From: Sphingobacteriales bacterium
GTDB lineage: Bacteria > Bacteroidota > Bacteroidia > UKL13-3
Reading direction: 5' to 3'
NCBI GenBank assembly: GCA_021299635.1
Contig: JAJTFA010000003.1
Location: 209,795-273,794 of the forward strand
Length of the DNA: 64,000 nt
Below the pieces are notes generated by a model. It did no database searches and had not been told where the DNA came from. It saw nothing but the letters and a program-made list of their open reading frames with translations. Below, piece after piece: positions 22,750-32,619 of the stretch (the first letter of the stretch is position 1; each line of letters begins with the position of its first letter). The position numbers were made by a program, and so were the translations under genes.

Positions 22750-25688
22750 GCAAAAAGAACACACCCAAACCTTCAGCCGAACAGATAAAAACCTTAAGCG
22801 ACCAAGAGCTTACCTTTTTATTTGATGTAGCTAAAAAGCCCGATGATGCAAATTTGGTGGCTCAGGCTATATTAAAAGTCCGCACCGAGGCATCATTAAT
22901 TGTGCTTGATAAAAGTGGTGTGGCTGCAACCCTCCCTGAAGTTTTAGCACTCAAGGAAAAAGGCAGATGCCATGTTACAGGTAATCTTCAGGATTGGGCG
23001 GAGCACTGCGGAAAGGTTGTTTATATGGTTGATGATGCAGCCTCATTTATGCCACAGGCTGTGGTAAGTTGTTTCGCACTGAACAAAAAATCATTTACAG
23101 AATCGGATGCAGTTTATGCAGGTGAGTTTAATGAGCAGTCGGGTAAGTTGTCTATAAACATTTTACAAAAAACAGGTATTGGTTTATACAATTTGCTTGC
23201 AGGTATGCTCTTACCTGCAGGTTTAAAAGATTACACACACCCATTTGTATTTTTTGGTAAAGACGCTGCGCTAAAAGGGTTCAGCAGCAATCACCATAAA
23301 AGCATTTCTGTTTGCAGCCGCCTTGCCTATTTAAAAACAACCATTGTTGCAATCACACTCTCGGCAAAAGAGCATCAGTTGCGTAAGGTTAGTTTTAAAA
23401 AGATTGCAAGAAATATTCTTGGCCCACGAATTGGCTGGTTCATCAAAGATCCACTGATGAAATTTGGTGCAGAAGATGCGGCAGGTAATCAGCCGTTATT
23501 TCGTTTACTTTTTGCTGCATTTTTTCTGTTTACATGCATTGCCATGCCTTACCTTAGTAAGGATTTTGGCATAACCTGGGATGCTAAGCGCCATAATCAG
23601 TATGGCTACCAGATGCTCAACTATTTTACCTCGTTTGGAAGCGATTCAACGGCATTATCTGCTACATCACCTATACAGGAATTCAGATATTATGGCGAAC
23701 ATTTTAATGTAATCAGTGCATTTCTTAATACCTATTTTGGAGTGTTGGGTGAGTTTGAAATGCGGCATTTGCTCAATGCATTTTATGGCTTGCTGGCCAT
23801 GTTATTTGCTGCCCTTGCTGCTAAAGAAATTACATCTTGGCGGGGTGCATTTTTTGCATTGATAATCATTTTTTGCAGCCCTGTATTTTTTGCACACAGC
23901 ATGAATAATCCTACTGATATTCCATTTGCTGCAGGGTGTGCAATGGCACTCTATTATTTAATAAAGATACTTCAGCAGCTGCCCAAGCCTGATTTATCGC
24001 ACTTGGTTTTATGCGGTTCTGGTATTGGTATGGCCATTGGCTCACGCGTAGGTGGCATCATCTGGTATGCTTATATCGGTTTATTTTTAGGTATTTCTTG
24101 GCTGCTTGTTATCAAAAAAGAAGGCATACCAAGCGCAATGAAACTCATTTGGCCTTATACACGTATATTACTGCTCATTATTATCATAGGTCAATTGGTT
24201 GGTATTTCATTATGGCCATTTGCACAACAGCAGCCATTTACCAATTGGTATGAAGCGCTTAAAAAATCAACTGAAGGTGCATATTTCACTTTTAACCATG
24301 AGTTGTTTGAAGGTGTGCGCATGTATATGGCAAATGTGCCCTGGTATTATTTGCCTAAATTTATTTTTATTAATACTCCTGAAGTAGTTTGGGTGGGCAT
24401 TGCTTTGCTTGCTTCATTGCTATGGGTTTTAAAAAGGAACTATAAAAATTGGTATGCCATAGGAGTAGTAATATTTGTTGCCATTTTCCCAATAGCATAT
24501 GCCGAAGTGCAGAGCATGTATTATTATAATGGATGGAGGCATTATTTGTTTGTTTATCCGCCAATAGTAATACTTGCTGCTTGCGGTTGGGATAGCTTGG
24601 GTGCACTGACAAAAAATAAAATATTAAGTTATGCATCATTGGCAGGTGTATTGCTTTTGTGTGCACTACCGGCATTCTGGATGATACAAAATCATCCGAA
24701 CGAGTGTGTGTATTTTAATGCTGTAAGCGGGGGTACAAAAGCTGCTTACGGTAAATATGAAATGGATTATTACTCCAACTCATGCCGTCAGGCAGCAGAG
24801 TGGTTGGCAAAGCAAGAGCCAAACAAAAAAATGATAGTAGGCATAAACAATGAGCCACTAACAGCATCTTACTACGCCAATAAATATAATCCGGATATGG
24901 AGTTTCGGTGGATGCGTGAATATGAAGAGCAAAAGTTGCCGTGGGATTATGCCATTCTCACTTCACGCACGTTTTCATCGAAAGAACTGGAAGCCGGTGC
25001 CTTCCCACCTAAAGGTACAGTATATACGGTAATGGCTGATGGTGTTCCATTGGCTACTGTTGTTAAAAGAGAGAACGACTGGATGCCTAAAGGGTATCAG
25101 TATTTTGAAGCCAGAAATTTTGATACGGCTATTTTTTACTTCCTTCAGGCAGCAGCTTATAATCCACACGATGAAGAAGTTTTTAGAATGCTGGGTTTAT
25201 GCTATCTCAGCAAAGGAAACGCTCCTGAGGCTATCAGTAATTTAAACAGAGCGATTGATATTTATCCTGAAAATTATATGGCATGGTCTACCCTTGGTTT
25301 GCTAGAAATTAACCTGAATAAAAATCCGGATAAAGCTATTGAGTATTTCAAGAAAGCCAATAGTTATAAATTTAATTATACCGATGCTTATTATTATACA
25401 GCTATGGCACATTATCAGAAAGGCGATTTCGGCACCGGGCTTAAGTTTCTTGAATTGGCGGTGAAGCGGGGTGGCGGAAGTGTTGCAGATGTTTATTACA
25501 ACCTTGGTTTAGGATATTACAATACAGGAAGCTACAAAAAAGCTGAAGATAATCTGATACTGGCACTCACCTTGGATCAAAAAAATGCAATGTCATACCG
25601 CCTCCTTGCTGAGGTTTTTAATAAGCAAGGCAAATCAGCCGAGGCACAGGAATGTATGAACAGATATTATGCGCTCGGTGGTAAGTAG
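22746..25688 (+). CDS. Pseudo-GT2 / GT-C glycosyltransferase / TPR fusion protein
   Basis: 980 aa in three parts. Residues ~1-240 look like a worn GT-A (DPM1-type) domain: VDDAASFMP and a KTGIGLYNLLAG region are placed as in GT2 enzymes, but no DXD or acidic donor site is seen. Residues ~250-670 form a GT-C membrane domain of about 10-12 helices, with an early loop DFGITWDAKRHNQYG holding the acidic pair expected in GT39-like transferases. The last ~200 residues are about five TPR repeats. It overlaps the flavoprotein gene by four bases. A periplasmic sugar transferase using a polyprenyl donor is inferred. Confidence 0.7.
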   Translation: MSKKNTPKPSAEQIKTLSDQELTFLFDVAKKPDDANLVAQAILKVRTEASLIVLDKSGVAATLPEVLALKEKGRCHVTGNLQDWAEHCGKVVYMVDDAASFMPQAVVSCFALNKKSFTESDAVYAGEFNEQSGKLSINILQKTGIGLYNLLAGMLLPAGLKDYTHPFVFFGKDAALKGFSSNHHKSISVCSRLAYLKTTIVAITLSAKEHQLRKVSFKKIARNILGPRIGWFIKDPLMKFGAEDAAGNQPLFRLLFAAFFLFTCIAMPYLSKDFGITWDAKRHNQYGYQMLNYFTSFGSDSTALSATSPIQEFRYYGEHFNVISAFLNTYFGVLGEFEMRHLLNAFYGLLAMLFAALAAKEITSWRGAFFALIIIFCSPVFFAHSMNNPTDIPFAAGCAMALYYLIKILQQLPKPDLSHLVLCGSGIGMAIGSRVGGIIWYAYIGLFLGISWLLVIKKEGIPSAMKLIWPYTRILLLIIIIGQLVGISLWPFAQQQPFTNWYEALKKSTEGAYFTFNHELFEGVRMYMANVPWYYLPKFIFINTPEVVWVGIALLASLLWVLKRNYKNWYAIGVVIFVAIFPIAYAEVQSMYYYNGWRHYLFVYPPIVILAACGWDSLGALTKNKILSYASLAGVLLLCALPAFWMIQNHPNECVYFNAVSGGTKAAYGKYEMDYYSNSCRQAAEWLAKQEPNKKMIVGINNEPLTASYYANKYNPDMEFRWMREYEEQKLPWDYAILTSRTFSSKELEAGAFPPKGTVYTVMADGVPLATVVKRENDWMPKGYQYFEARNFDTAIFYFLQAAAYNPHDEEVFRMLGLCYLSKGNAPEAISNLNRAIDIYPENYMAWSTLGLLEINLNKNPDKAIEYFKKANSYKFNYTDAYYYTAMAHYQKGDFGTGLKFLELAVKRGGGSVADVYYNLGLGYYNTGSYKKAEDNLILALTLDQKNAMSYRLLAEVFNKQGKSAEAQECMNRYYALGGK

Positions 25689-25741
25689 GGTTGGTATTAA
25701 ACGATTTAAATCATCATAGCCGAACTTAAAGAGACAGCCAC

Positions 25742-26686
25742 ATGCAACCAATCTTAGGTAAAATTATAATGCTTTTGTTTGTTTGCTTCGTTGCATTTCT
25801 GCGCTCACATGCACAGGATAGCTTACCTAAAGTTACGAAAGGAAAAGTTGAACGCATTCATTATTTTCAATCAAAGAATATAACACCTCGTCATATTGAT
25901 ATTTGGCTTCCCCCGGGTTATCCTGATTCGGGTAAGTATGATGTTTTGTATATGCACGATGGACAAATGTTATTCGACTCGGACAATACATGGAATAAGC
26001 AGGCATGGGAAGTAGATGAGGTTGTTGCACAACTCATGCAAGCAGGCAAGGTGAGAAACTTTATTGTGGTGGGCATTTGGAATGGTGGGCAAACAAGGCA
26101 CGCAGATTACTTTCCACAAAAGCCTTTTGAACTCTTGCTCAACCAAACAGAGCGAGATACTATTAACTCACAATTGCTAAATGTTGGACGCACAACAACA
26201 GCATTTAAACCACAATCTGATAATTATCTAAAATTTATTGTGAGTGAATTAAAGCCAAAGATTGATAAAAGTTATTCGGTGTATACAAACCCGGAGCACA
26301 CTTTTATTGCTGGCAGTAGCATGGGGGGGTTAATATCTCTATATGCTGTTTGCGAGTATCCGGAGGTATTTGGCGGAGCAGCATGCCTATCCACACACTG
26401 GCCCGGTACGTTCACGCTTCAAAACAACCCGTTTCCATTAGCCATGCAACTCTATCTTGAGATGCAAATACCCGACCCCGCTAATCACCGTATTTATTTT
26501 GATTACGGTAATCAAACGCTGGATACACTTTATCCTTCCTTACAAAAAAATGTAGATGAAGTAATGCGTAAAATGAAATACAATCAAACAAACTGGTTAA
26601 CTTATCTTGATGAAGGAGCAGATCATAGCGAACGTGCATGGCATAAAAGGCTTCATGTCCCTTTGATTTTTTTACTTTCACGTTAG
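25742..26686 (+). CDS. Secreted alpha/beta-hydrolase esterase (esterase D/Fes-like)
   Basis: 314 aa with a signal peptide ending SHAQD. The mature enzyme has IDIWLPPGY, VLYMHDGQMLFD, the nucleophile elbow GSSMGG and a late ADHSERAWHKR segment that supplies the catalytic His. This set is typical of the putative esterase family (esterase D, enterochelin esterase, mycolyltransferase relatives). Substrates could be acetylated or feruloylated glycans or siderophore esters; sequence does not decide. It stands alone between the glycan cluster and a permease. Confidence 0.85.
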   Translation: MQPILGKIIMLLFVCFVAFLRSHAQDSLPKVTKGKVERIHYFQSKNITPRHIDIWLPPGYPDSGKYDVLYMHDGQMLFDSDNTWNKQAWEVDEVVAQLMQAGKVRNFIVVGIWNGGQTRHADYFPQKPFELLLNQTERDTINSQLLNVGRTTTAFKPQSDNYLKFIVSELKPKIDKSYSVYTNPEHTFIAGSSMGGLISLYAVCEYPEVFGGAACLSTHWPGTFTLQNNPFPLAMQLYLEMQIPDPANHRIYFDYGNQTLDTLYPSLQKNVDEVMRKMKYNQTNWLTYLDEGADHSERAWHKRLHVPLIFLLSR

Positions 26687-26820
26687 TTTTAAAGCAGTTA
26701 ATCATATCAAATCTATAATTTTCATTGTTATTCATTAATAAGTCAATATCCAATCCTCTATTTTTAAATTCAATATCGAACTGCAAACAATTACTATATT
26801 CGTTTGCATTAAATTAGTTT

Positions 26821-28164
26821 ATGAATAAAAAGTTGGGTTTGCTCGATTGCGTAATGCTTATTATGGGCAGTATGATTGGATCAGGAATATTTATAGTACC
26901 TGCTGCTATGAGCCGTGATTTGCAGTCCCCGCTTATGCTCCTCTTCGCATGGATCGTTACTGCACTTATAACGCTAATGGCAGCTTTAAGTTATGGTGAG
27001 CTTTCTGCCATGATGCCAAAAGCAGGAGGTCAATATGTGTATTTACAACGTGCCTATAATAAGCTGTTTGGATTTTTATACGGGTGGACACTCTTTGCCG
27101 TTATACAAACAGGAACTATTGCTGCAGTTGCGGTTGCATTTGCCAAGTTTAGCGGAGTCTTCTTCCCGGCAATATCTGATCAGGTCATTCTCTTCGATTT
27201 AGGATTTATTAAAATACAATCACAACAAATGCTTGCCCTTGCGGTTATTTGGCTCCTCACATTATTTAATTTCCTTCCTGTAAAAAATGGCGCATGGCTT
27301 CAAAATATATTTACATTTACAAAAATTGGTGCCATAGTTTTTTTGGTAATCGCAGGGCTGTATCATCTTTATATGCATGGAGCACAGCATTCTACTCTGA
27401 CTTTTTCTGCTAATGCTAGCGGCTTTTCATATTGGGGATTATTTTGCGCAGCTATGGTTGGCTCAATATTCTCTGCAGATGCATGGAACAACATAACTTT
27501 TACTGGAGGAGAGATTGAGGCACCGCAAAGAAATTTACCTTTATCACTGCTTATTGGTACACTCAGCGTTTCTGCATTGTATGTTTTTATTAACTTGATT
27601 TATATCGGTGTATTACCTTTCGATGCCATACAGCATGCACCATCAGACCGCGTTGGTACACTATTGTTGCAAACAGTTTTAGGTGAAGTTGGTATGTATG
27701 TAATGGCTGCATTTATTATGATATCTACTTTCGGCTGTATCAATGGAATCACCTTATCAGGTGCAAGGGTTTATTATGCAATGGCTCTTGACGGTTTATT
27801 TTTTAAACGAGCGGCCACAAAAAATAATTATGACTCTCCACAGGCTGCTCTAATTATGCAAGCTATCTGGACCAGCTTACTTACTCTTAGCGGCTCATAC
27901 GGTGACTTACTGGATTATGTAGTTTTTGCCGTTTTGCTTTTTTACATACTTACCGTTGCCGGTGTATTTATTCTCAGGCAAAAGGAACCTGATGCCTTAA
28001 GGCCATATAAAGTATGGGGTTATCCTGTACTTCCCGCTCTTTATATTTTAATTGCTATGTTTATATGCATCAGCCTATTAATATATAAGCCGGTTTTTAC
28101 TTATCCGGGTCTTGCTATTGTATTGGCAGGTATTCCTATTTATTACCTGATACGCAAGAAATAA
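26821..28164 (+). CDS. APC superfamily amino acid permease
   Basis: 447 aa and about 12 transmembrane helices. MIGSGIFIVPAAMS in the first helix is the conserved unwound GSGIF substrate-binding motif, and GELSAMMPKAGGQYVYLQRAY follows helix 2. IMISTFGCINGITLSGARVYYAMA is also family-typical. It likely imports or exchanges amino acids by proton or antiport coupling. It most resembles LAT/SteT-type members, but specificity is not assigned. Confidence 0.88.
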   Translation: MNKKLGLLDCVMLIMGSMIGSGIFIVPAAMSRDLQSPLMLLFAWIVTALITLMAALSYGELSAMMPKAGGQYVYLQRAYNKLFGFLYGWTLFAVIQTGTIAAVAVAFAKFSGVFFPAISDQVILFDLGFIKIQSQQMLALAVIWLLTLFNFLPVKNGAWLQNIFTFTKIGAIVFLVIAGLYHLYMHGAQHSTLTFSANASGFSYWGLFCAAMVGSIFSADAWNNITFTGGEIEAPQRNLPLSLLIGTLSVSALYVFINLIYIGVLPFDAIQHAPSDRVGTLLLQTVLGEVGMYVMAAFIMISTFGCINGITLSGARVYYAMALDGLFFKRAATKNNYDSPQAALIMQAIWTSLLTLSGSYGDLLDYVVFAVLLFYILTVAGVFILRQKEPDALRPYKVWGYPVLPALYILIAMFICISLLIYKPVFTYPGLAIVLAGIPIYYLIRKK

Positions 28165-28253
28165 TACGTAAAATTTATCTATTTGGGCCTGCTGGAGATG
28201 ATTCTTTTCCATACCTGCTTAAATTCTATTTACTATGTTTTTAATTCGCAGCA

Positions 28254-29345
28254 ATGATGGGAATAAAGAAGGCGGTACTTGTTTTAATGCATGTCATTGT
28301 TATTACTGCCAATGCACAGCAAGATTCGCTGCGAAGCATTTTCAGTTATGGCGCAACCCTGCACAAGGGTTTTATTTTTGCGCATAGCAGAGAGGTGCAG
28401 AATACAGCAAATTCTTATCCCACAGGTTTTCAAATTGATTTTAATTGGCAATTGGCTGATGCAAAAACTTGGAACACTTGCTATTGTTATCCTAAAACCG
28501 GTTTTTTTATTCAGTACTTTAATTTTGATAATCAGTTTTTAGGTCATGCAATTACCTCGGCTGCCTTTATAGAACCATTCTTTTCATTCGCGCATCGCAT
28601 CAATATGTCTATAAAGGCTGCGGCCGGATTATCTTACCTAACCAACCCTTATCATCCCTTAAGTAACCCAAACAATTTGTCTTACAGTTTACCTATCACA
28701 GGTTTTGTTTCATTGGGATTGGGTGCACATGTTAAACTTTCAGAACGTCTAAGTATGAGCGCCTATATTCATTACAACCATGTATCTAACGGAGGTATTA
28801 AAGATCCGAATAAAGGTGTAAACTGGCCAACTGCCGCATTGGGCATAGACTATAGGCCTATTGTTGCTTCACTCCCTGTGCGAGAAAAAACAAAATATAA
28901 AAATTACAAAGGCAAACTGCCACGTGTTGATATGAGTGTATTTTGGTCGAGTAAAACAGTTCAGGCCGGAGAGAAAGATAGATGGATGATTGGAGGAATA
29001 ACCGCGCAGGTGAGCAAGCAAACCGGTATATTTAATGCACTTACCTTAGGAGCAGAATGGAATATAGATAATTCACTCAGGGAAAGACTTAAGCGTAATG
29101 GGAAATCTGATATAAGCAATCAGCGAGCAGCAATTACCGTTGGTCATGAATTTTTAATGGGTAAAATTATTTTTAGTCAGCAACTGGGTGTTTACCTTTT
29201 TAACCCGAGTGGTTATTTCGATCCCGTTTTTCAGCGCTATGGTTTACTGTATCGATTGAGTGACAATTGGGGTATTGGTATGAATGTGCTAGCCCACCGG
29301 CAGGTAGCCAATTTTCTTGATTTCAGAATCATATACAGCCTCTAG
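28254..29345 (+). CDS. PagL-like outer-membrane lipid A deacylase
   Basis: 363 aa with a signal peptide ending TANAQQ. The central barrel carries YIHYNHVSNGGIKDPNKG around residues 171-188, where His176 and Ser178 fit the PagL catalytic His-x-Ser pair. The family is often annotated as acyloxyacyl hydrolase in Bacteroidota. It would remove a 3-linked acyl chain from lipid A in the outer membrane. A C-terminal half of about 150 residues is additional barrel-like sequence, longer than enterobacterial PagL. The 3' end overlaps the convergent DUF1684 gene by four bases. Confidence 0.75.
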   Translation: MMGIKKAVLVLMHVIVITANAQQDSLRSIFSYGATLHKGFIFAHSREVQNTANSYPTGFQIDFNWQLADAKTWNTCYCYPKTGFFIQYFNFDNQFLGHAITSAAFIEPFFSFAHRINMSIKAAAGLSYLTNPYHPLSNPNNLSYSLPITGFVSLGLGAHVKLSERLSMSAYIHYNHVSNGGIKDPNKGVNWPTAALGIDYRPIVASLPVREKTKYKNYKGKLPRVDMSVFWSSKTVQAGEKDRWMIGGITAQVSKQTGIFNALTLGAEWNIDNSLRERLKRNGKSDISNQRAAITVGHEFLMGKIIFSQQLGVYLFNPSGYFDPVFQRYGLLYRLSDNWGIGMNVLAHRQVANFLDFRIIYSL

Positions 29346-29935
29346 TCAATGTTACGCTCACCTGCACGGATAGCAATATCCAGGGCGTTTTCTTTAGGCA
29401 CAATAGGACATGAATAGCGATGGCTATATGCACAGTAGGGGTAATAACTCAAATTAAAATCCATCACAGTTTCTGACGCATTGGGCATATATGAAATATC
29501 CATGTAGCGCCCACCACCATAAGTTTCATTGCCGTTGGTTACATCTGCAAAAGGGACAAATAAGATACGCTGCGTGCGCATTTTTTCATTTTGATATCCA
29601 ATTAATGAATAATCGTTGCCATGAATCGTAAAGTTTAATTGTGCCGCCTGAAAATAGGGCCTGAAATCTCCTCGTGAGTGGGGTAATTCTACAATACCTG
29701 TATATGGTAGCCATAGCACTTTTGCTGTAACCTTATAATTTTTATCAGGTATGAAATGAGCTACACCTTTAAATGTTATTTGTTCTGCTGAGTCAAGTGG
29801 TGATTGTGTAGTATCTGTAAACGATGCAGCATATTGTTTGTGCTGCTCCGTGATGGACAGGATATAAGACTTGTCAGATCCGGTGCAACTATATAGGAGA
29901 CAAAAAACAGAAAGTAATGGAATAATTTTATTCAT
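29342..29935 (-). CDS. DUF1684 lipoprotein
   Basis: 197 aa with a lipoprotein signal ending LLYSC. The C-terminal signature YCAYSHRYSCPIVPKENALD followed by AIRAGE is characteristic of DUF1684, and FVPFADVTNGNETYGGGRYM is the conserved central segment. Biochemical function is unknown. It overlaps the Omp28-like gene by eight bases and is the last of a three-gene minus-strand operon. Confidence 0.85.
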   Translation of the reverse strand: MNKIIPLLSVFCLLYSCTGSDKSYILSITEQHKQYAASFTDTTQSPLDSAEQITFKGVAHFIPDKNYKVTAKVLWLPYTGIVELPHSRGDFRPYFQAAQLNFTIHGNDYSLIGYQNEKMRTQRILFVPFADVTNGNETYGGGRYMDISYMPNASETVMDFNLSYYPYCAYSHRYSCPIVPKENALDIAIRAGERNID

Positions 29936-30860
29936 TCACTTCTATTTCCCGGGATTGCAATACTTCCTTATTGGTTGCACTGTTGCGGTGTACAAAGGCT
30001 AATACTCTCGTATGTTTCTTTCTGATAATTACTTTTGGTTTATCAGTTGGTATGGTATACAGATATCGTTTCTTTATTACCCTACCGGCAACAAGGGTAA
30101 TTCCGCTTTTGTTTAACAACTCACCTGTATATAGTGTGAACATATCACGCAATACGTGGTTGTGAGCGTAAGCCGAATCAAATTTTTGAGTAATTACCCC
30201 ATCAATTATCGTTTGATATTCCTGCACGTCTATCATGCTATCTTCAAGCAGCATTACACTTAAGTAGTTAGAGTCGGTTTGTGGCTGCGTATAGTGCATG
30301 CTTACTTCAATCAAAATCTGATTGGGTGCTGAAGGCAATTGCTCAATTTCAAGGTTAACCGGTGTGGTAAGTACATCACGTTCTTTTATTTTGGAATTCC
30401 ACACAGTTCTGTCTGTAAGGATGGCGATTTGGTCATTGAATTTTACACGATCTACACAACCTCTGGGTAAAGAGTTTGGTGTTCCTATAATTTGCTCGCA
30501 AATGGCTTTTCCTGCATCCGTTCTAAAATCTTGTTTGCTTACAAATGGAGTAGTTACCGGATCTACGAACGATCCCAGCGCAGGAATATTAGGATGAATC
30601 ACCACAATATGTAAACGTTCCTGCAATTCATTTTTAGTAGCCAAGGCAATTTTAGTTGCATCAGGACAATTAGGGCATTTTACTCCGGATACATCTTCAA
30701 GCAGCGTGATTTTTCTTTGCGCAGGAGGTAAATTATTATCTATATAAGTTGTATCAAATAATATTTTTGGCGGATTGTAATCAATAAACGGAGACTCTTC
30801 TTCGCAACCGCAAAAGAGTAATGCAGCAATACACCATACAATCAGTTGTAACTTTTTCAT
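29928..30860 (-). CDS. Omp28-related lipoprotein with thioredoxin-like domain
   Basis: 310 aa with a lipoprotein signal ending LLFCGC. The domain begins ITLLEDVSGVKCPNCPDATKIA, a thioredoxin-like CxxC within the Omp28 family signature, followed by VVIHPN and a beta-rich C-terminal half. Omp28 family members are outer-membrane-associated proteins of Bacteroidota with unknown role; the CPNC pair hints at redox or metal function. The DUF6029 gene ends nine bases upstream, and DUF1684 overlaps downstream. Confidence 0.82.
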   Translation of the reverse strand: MKKLQLIVWCIAALLFCGCEEESPFIDYNPPKILFDTTYIDNNLPPAQRKITLLEDVSGVKCPNCPDATKIALATKNELQERLHIVVIHPNIPALGSFVDPVTTPFVSKQDFRTDAGKAICEQIIGTPNSLPRGCVDRVKFNDQIAILTDRTVWNSKIKERDVLTTPVNLEIEQLPSAPNQILIEVSMHYTQPQTDSNYLSVMLLEDSMIDVQEYQTIIDGVITQKFDSAYAHNHVLRDMFTLYTGELLNKSGITLVAGRVIKKRYLYTIPTDKPKVIIRKKHTRVLAFVHRNSATNKEVLQSREIEVNE

Positions 30861-30869
30861 ACTTCGAAA

Positions 30870-32546
30870 TTAGAAATTAGTTGTTAAAGTTATGCGCCCA
30901 CCGCTAAATGCAGGCTCAACACGGCAAACACCGCCTGTGCAATTCACGCCCTGGGGTTGTTTTAAAAAACCTGCAGTTAGGCGTGAGCTCTTATAGGTGT
31001 AGGCAGCAAAAAAATTGTAGTAATGAATGAATTCAAATTTTTCTTCCGGTCCGGGTTTATTTACCGTTCCATGCTCGATATTGATAAGGTCGCCTGCAGC
31101 GAATGACCAATGAGGTGCGATATTGTATTCAACGAGTGCATTTACAAATTTTCCCAAATCCTGATTGGTGTGCATGTATTGCCACTCCAGTCTTACAGAG
31201 CGGGTAGGCGTAAGTCGGTAAGTAAATTCTCCAAAAGGAGTAATCGCATTTACATATGGTGCTTTCTCCTGGGGCTTGCCTTCAAATAATACCTGATTGT
31301 AGCCAATAAACTGTATACCGGCCATCATTTTAAAGGCTGAGGTAAATTTGTATGAAGCGTCTACGTAAAACTCACTGAATAATTTGGTGGTGCTATCCCA
31401 TTTTATTTCGGGGATGCTCTTATTAAAATATACACCATTAAGTGCATTTACTGCAGAGGTGTTGATGTTCATAGAAAACTTTTTATTAGGCTTAAAAGTA
31501 ATTTCAAGTTGTGCGGCATTCTCTCCAAGATCCTGCACTACTGAATTGTAGCGGGCAAGCAATCGATATGTGTTTTGCCGGGTAAGAGCAGGCATATAGT
31601 TAATTACTGCACTGTTTGGAAAAGGTTGTATCTCTAGCGGATTCACTCTTAGCGGATAAGTTTCTATCCTGCGTATTTGTCCATTAATACCTAATCCTTT
31701 TGTGGCATAGGATAAACTCGCATAATAAATATTGCCTCCTTTTTTAACCAATGTGCTGCTATAATCCAGAATAGCCTCTGGACTTTTATTACAGTACTCC
31801 AGATAGAGTGTAAATTTTTTATAATTGAGTGTATTATAAAGATTCCATGAATATACGTTATATGTTGGATTAAAACGTTTTTCAAGAGTGTATCCGTTAA
31901 TGGTATTTGCAACCTGGCTCATTGTATTTTGGTCGAGTGTTCTGTTAACCAAGGAAGTACCCATATCCAAAATGGCATTTTCTGAAACAGGCAGGCGATA
32001 CTCAATATTACCTCCTTTAATTACAGGCTCTCTGGTATCAAACCGATATTTTTGCCTGCCTGTAAATACCTTCAGGCGAAGATTTTCAGTTGGCGTATAA
32101 ACAATGCGTGCGCCCTGTACGGCAAAATCAATTCCTATATTTCTGTCTTCGTAAGCCCGAAAAATCAGTCCGGTACCGAATTGGTCATAAAAGTATCCTC
32201 CAGTGATGCTGAACTTGTCAATCTCTTTGGTTATTTCCCAATAACCCAACCCTTGGTTGGTATATGCCTGAAACGGATTAAATAATGGAGAGTTATTAAA
32301 CAAATCATAGCGAACCGTAAAATTGAAACCCTTTAGTTTATAATTCATAAAGAGCCATGCTTCGGTAGAAGATTTTTCTCTTAGGTATTGGGTGGTGCTT
32401 GCTCCAATTTTATCATCACGCAAATAAAACTGTGTGTTCATCTGAAAATTGCCTGAAAACTGACCTTTTTCTGTTAGTTCACCACTTTGCTGGGCATACG
32501 CAGATAATGAAGCAAGTGCCAGCGCAACAAAATATATTTTTTTCAT
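30870..32546 (-). CDS. DUF6029 outer-membrane beta-barrel protein
   Basis: 558 aa from the ATG at 32546; a GTG 18 bases upstream is less likely. The signal peptide is MKKIYFVALALASLSAYAQQ. The body is a large barrel, with YWEITKEID, ITGGYFYDQFGTGLIFRAYEDR and GARIVYTP as recognisable DUF6029 motifs. It is the first gene of an operon with Omp28-like and DUF1684 lipoproteins. The pairing with Omp28 recurs in Bacteroidota and suggests an outer-membrane complex. A CTGGVCRV segment near the C-terminus holds two cysteines. Confidence 0.78.
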   Translation of the reverse strand: MKKIYFVALALASLSAYAQQSGELTEKGQFSGNFQMNTQFYLRDDKIGASTTQYLREKSSTEAWLFMNYKLKGFNFTVRYDLFNNSPLFNPFQAYTNQGLGYWEITKEIDKFSITGGYFYDQFGTGLIFRAYEDRNIGIDFAVQGARIVYTPTENLRLKVFTGRQKYRFDTREPVIKGGNIEYRLPVSENAILDMGTSLVNRTLDQNTMSQVANTINGYTLEKRFNPTYNVYSWNLYNTLNYKKFTLYLEYCNKSPEAILDYSSTLVKKGGNIYYASLSYATKGLGINGQIRRIETYPLRVNPLEIQPFPNSAVINYMPALTRQNTYRLLARYNSVVQDLGENAAQLEITFKPNKKFSMNINTSAVNALNGVYFNKSIPEIKWDSTTKLFSEFYVDASYKFTSAFKMMAGIQFIGYNQVLFEGKPQEKAPYVNAITPFGEFTYRLTPTRSVRLEWQYMHTNQDLGKFVNALVEYNIAPHWSFAAGDLINIEHGTVNKPGPEEKFEFIHYYNFFAAYTYKSSRLTAGFLKQPQGVNCTGGVCRVEPAFSGGRITLTTNF

Positions 32547-32619
32547 AATTGGGTTTAATGGCACAACAATTATATGAATATTAAACCATATTCACCCCAA
32601 TATCTTAAGTGCTTTTCTC

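Noticed and set aside
26687-26820. Possible small RNA or tRNA in the gap before the first permease
   Set aside because: The gap is simple AT-rich sequence without cloverleaf or terminator structure.
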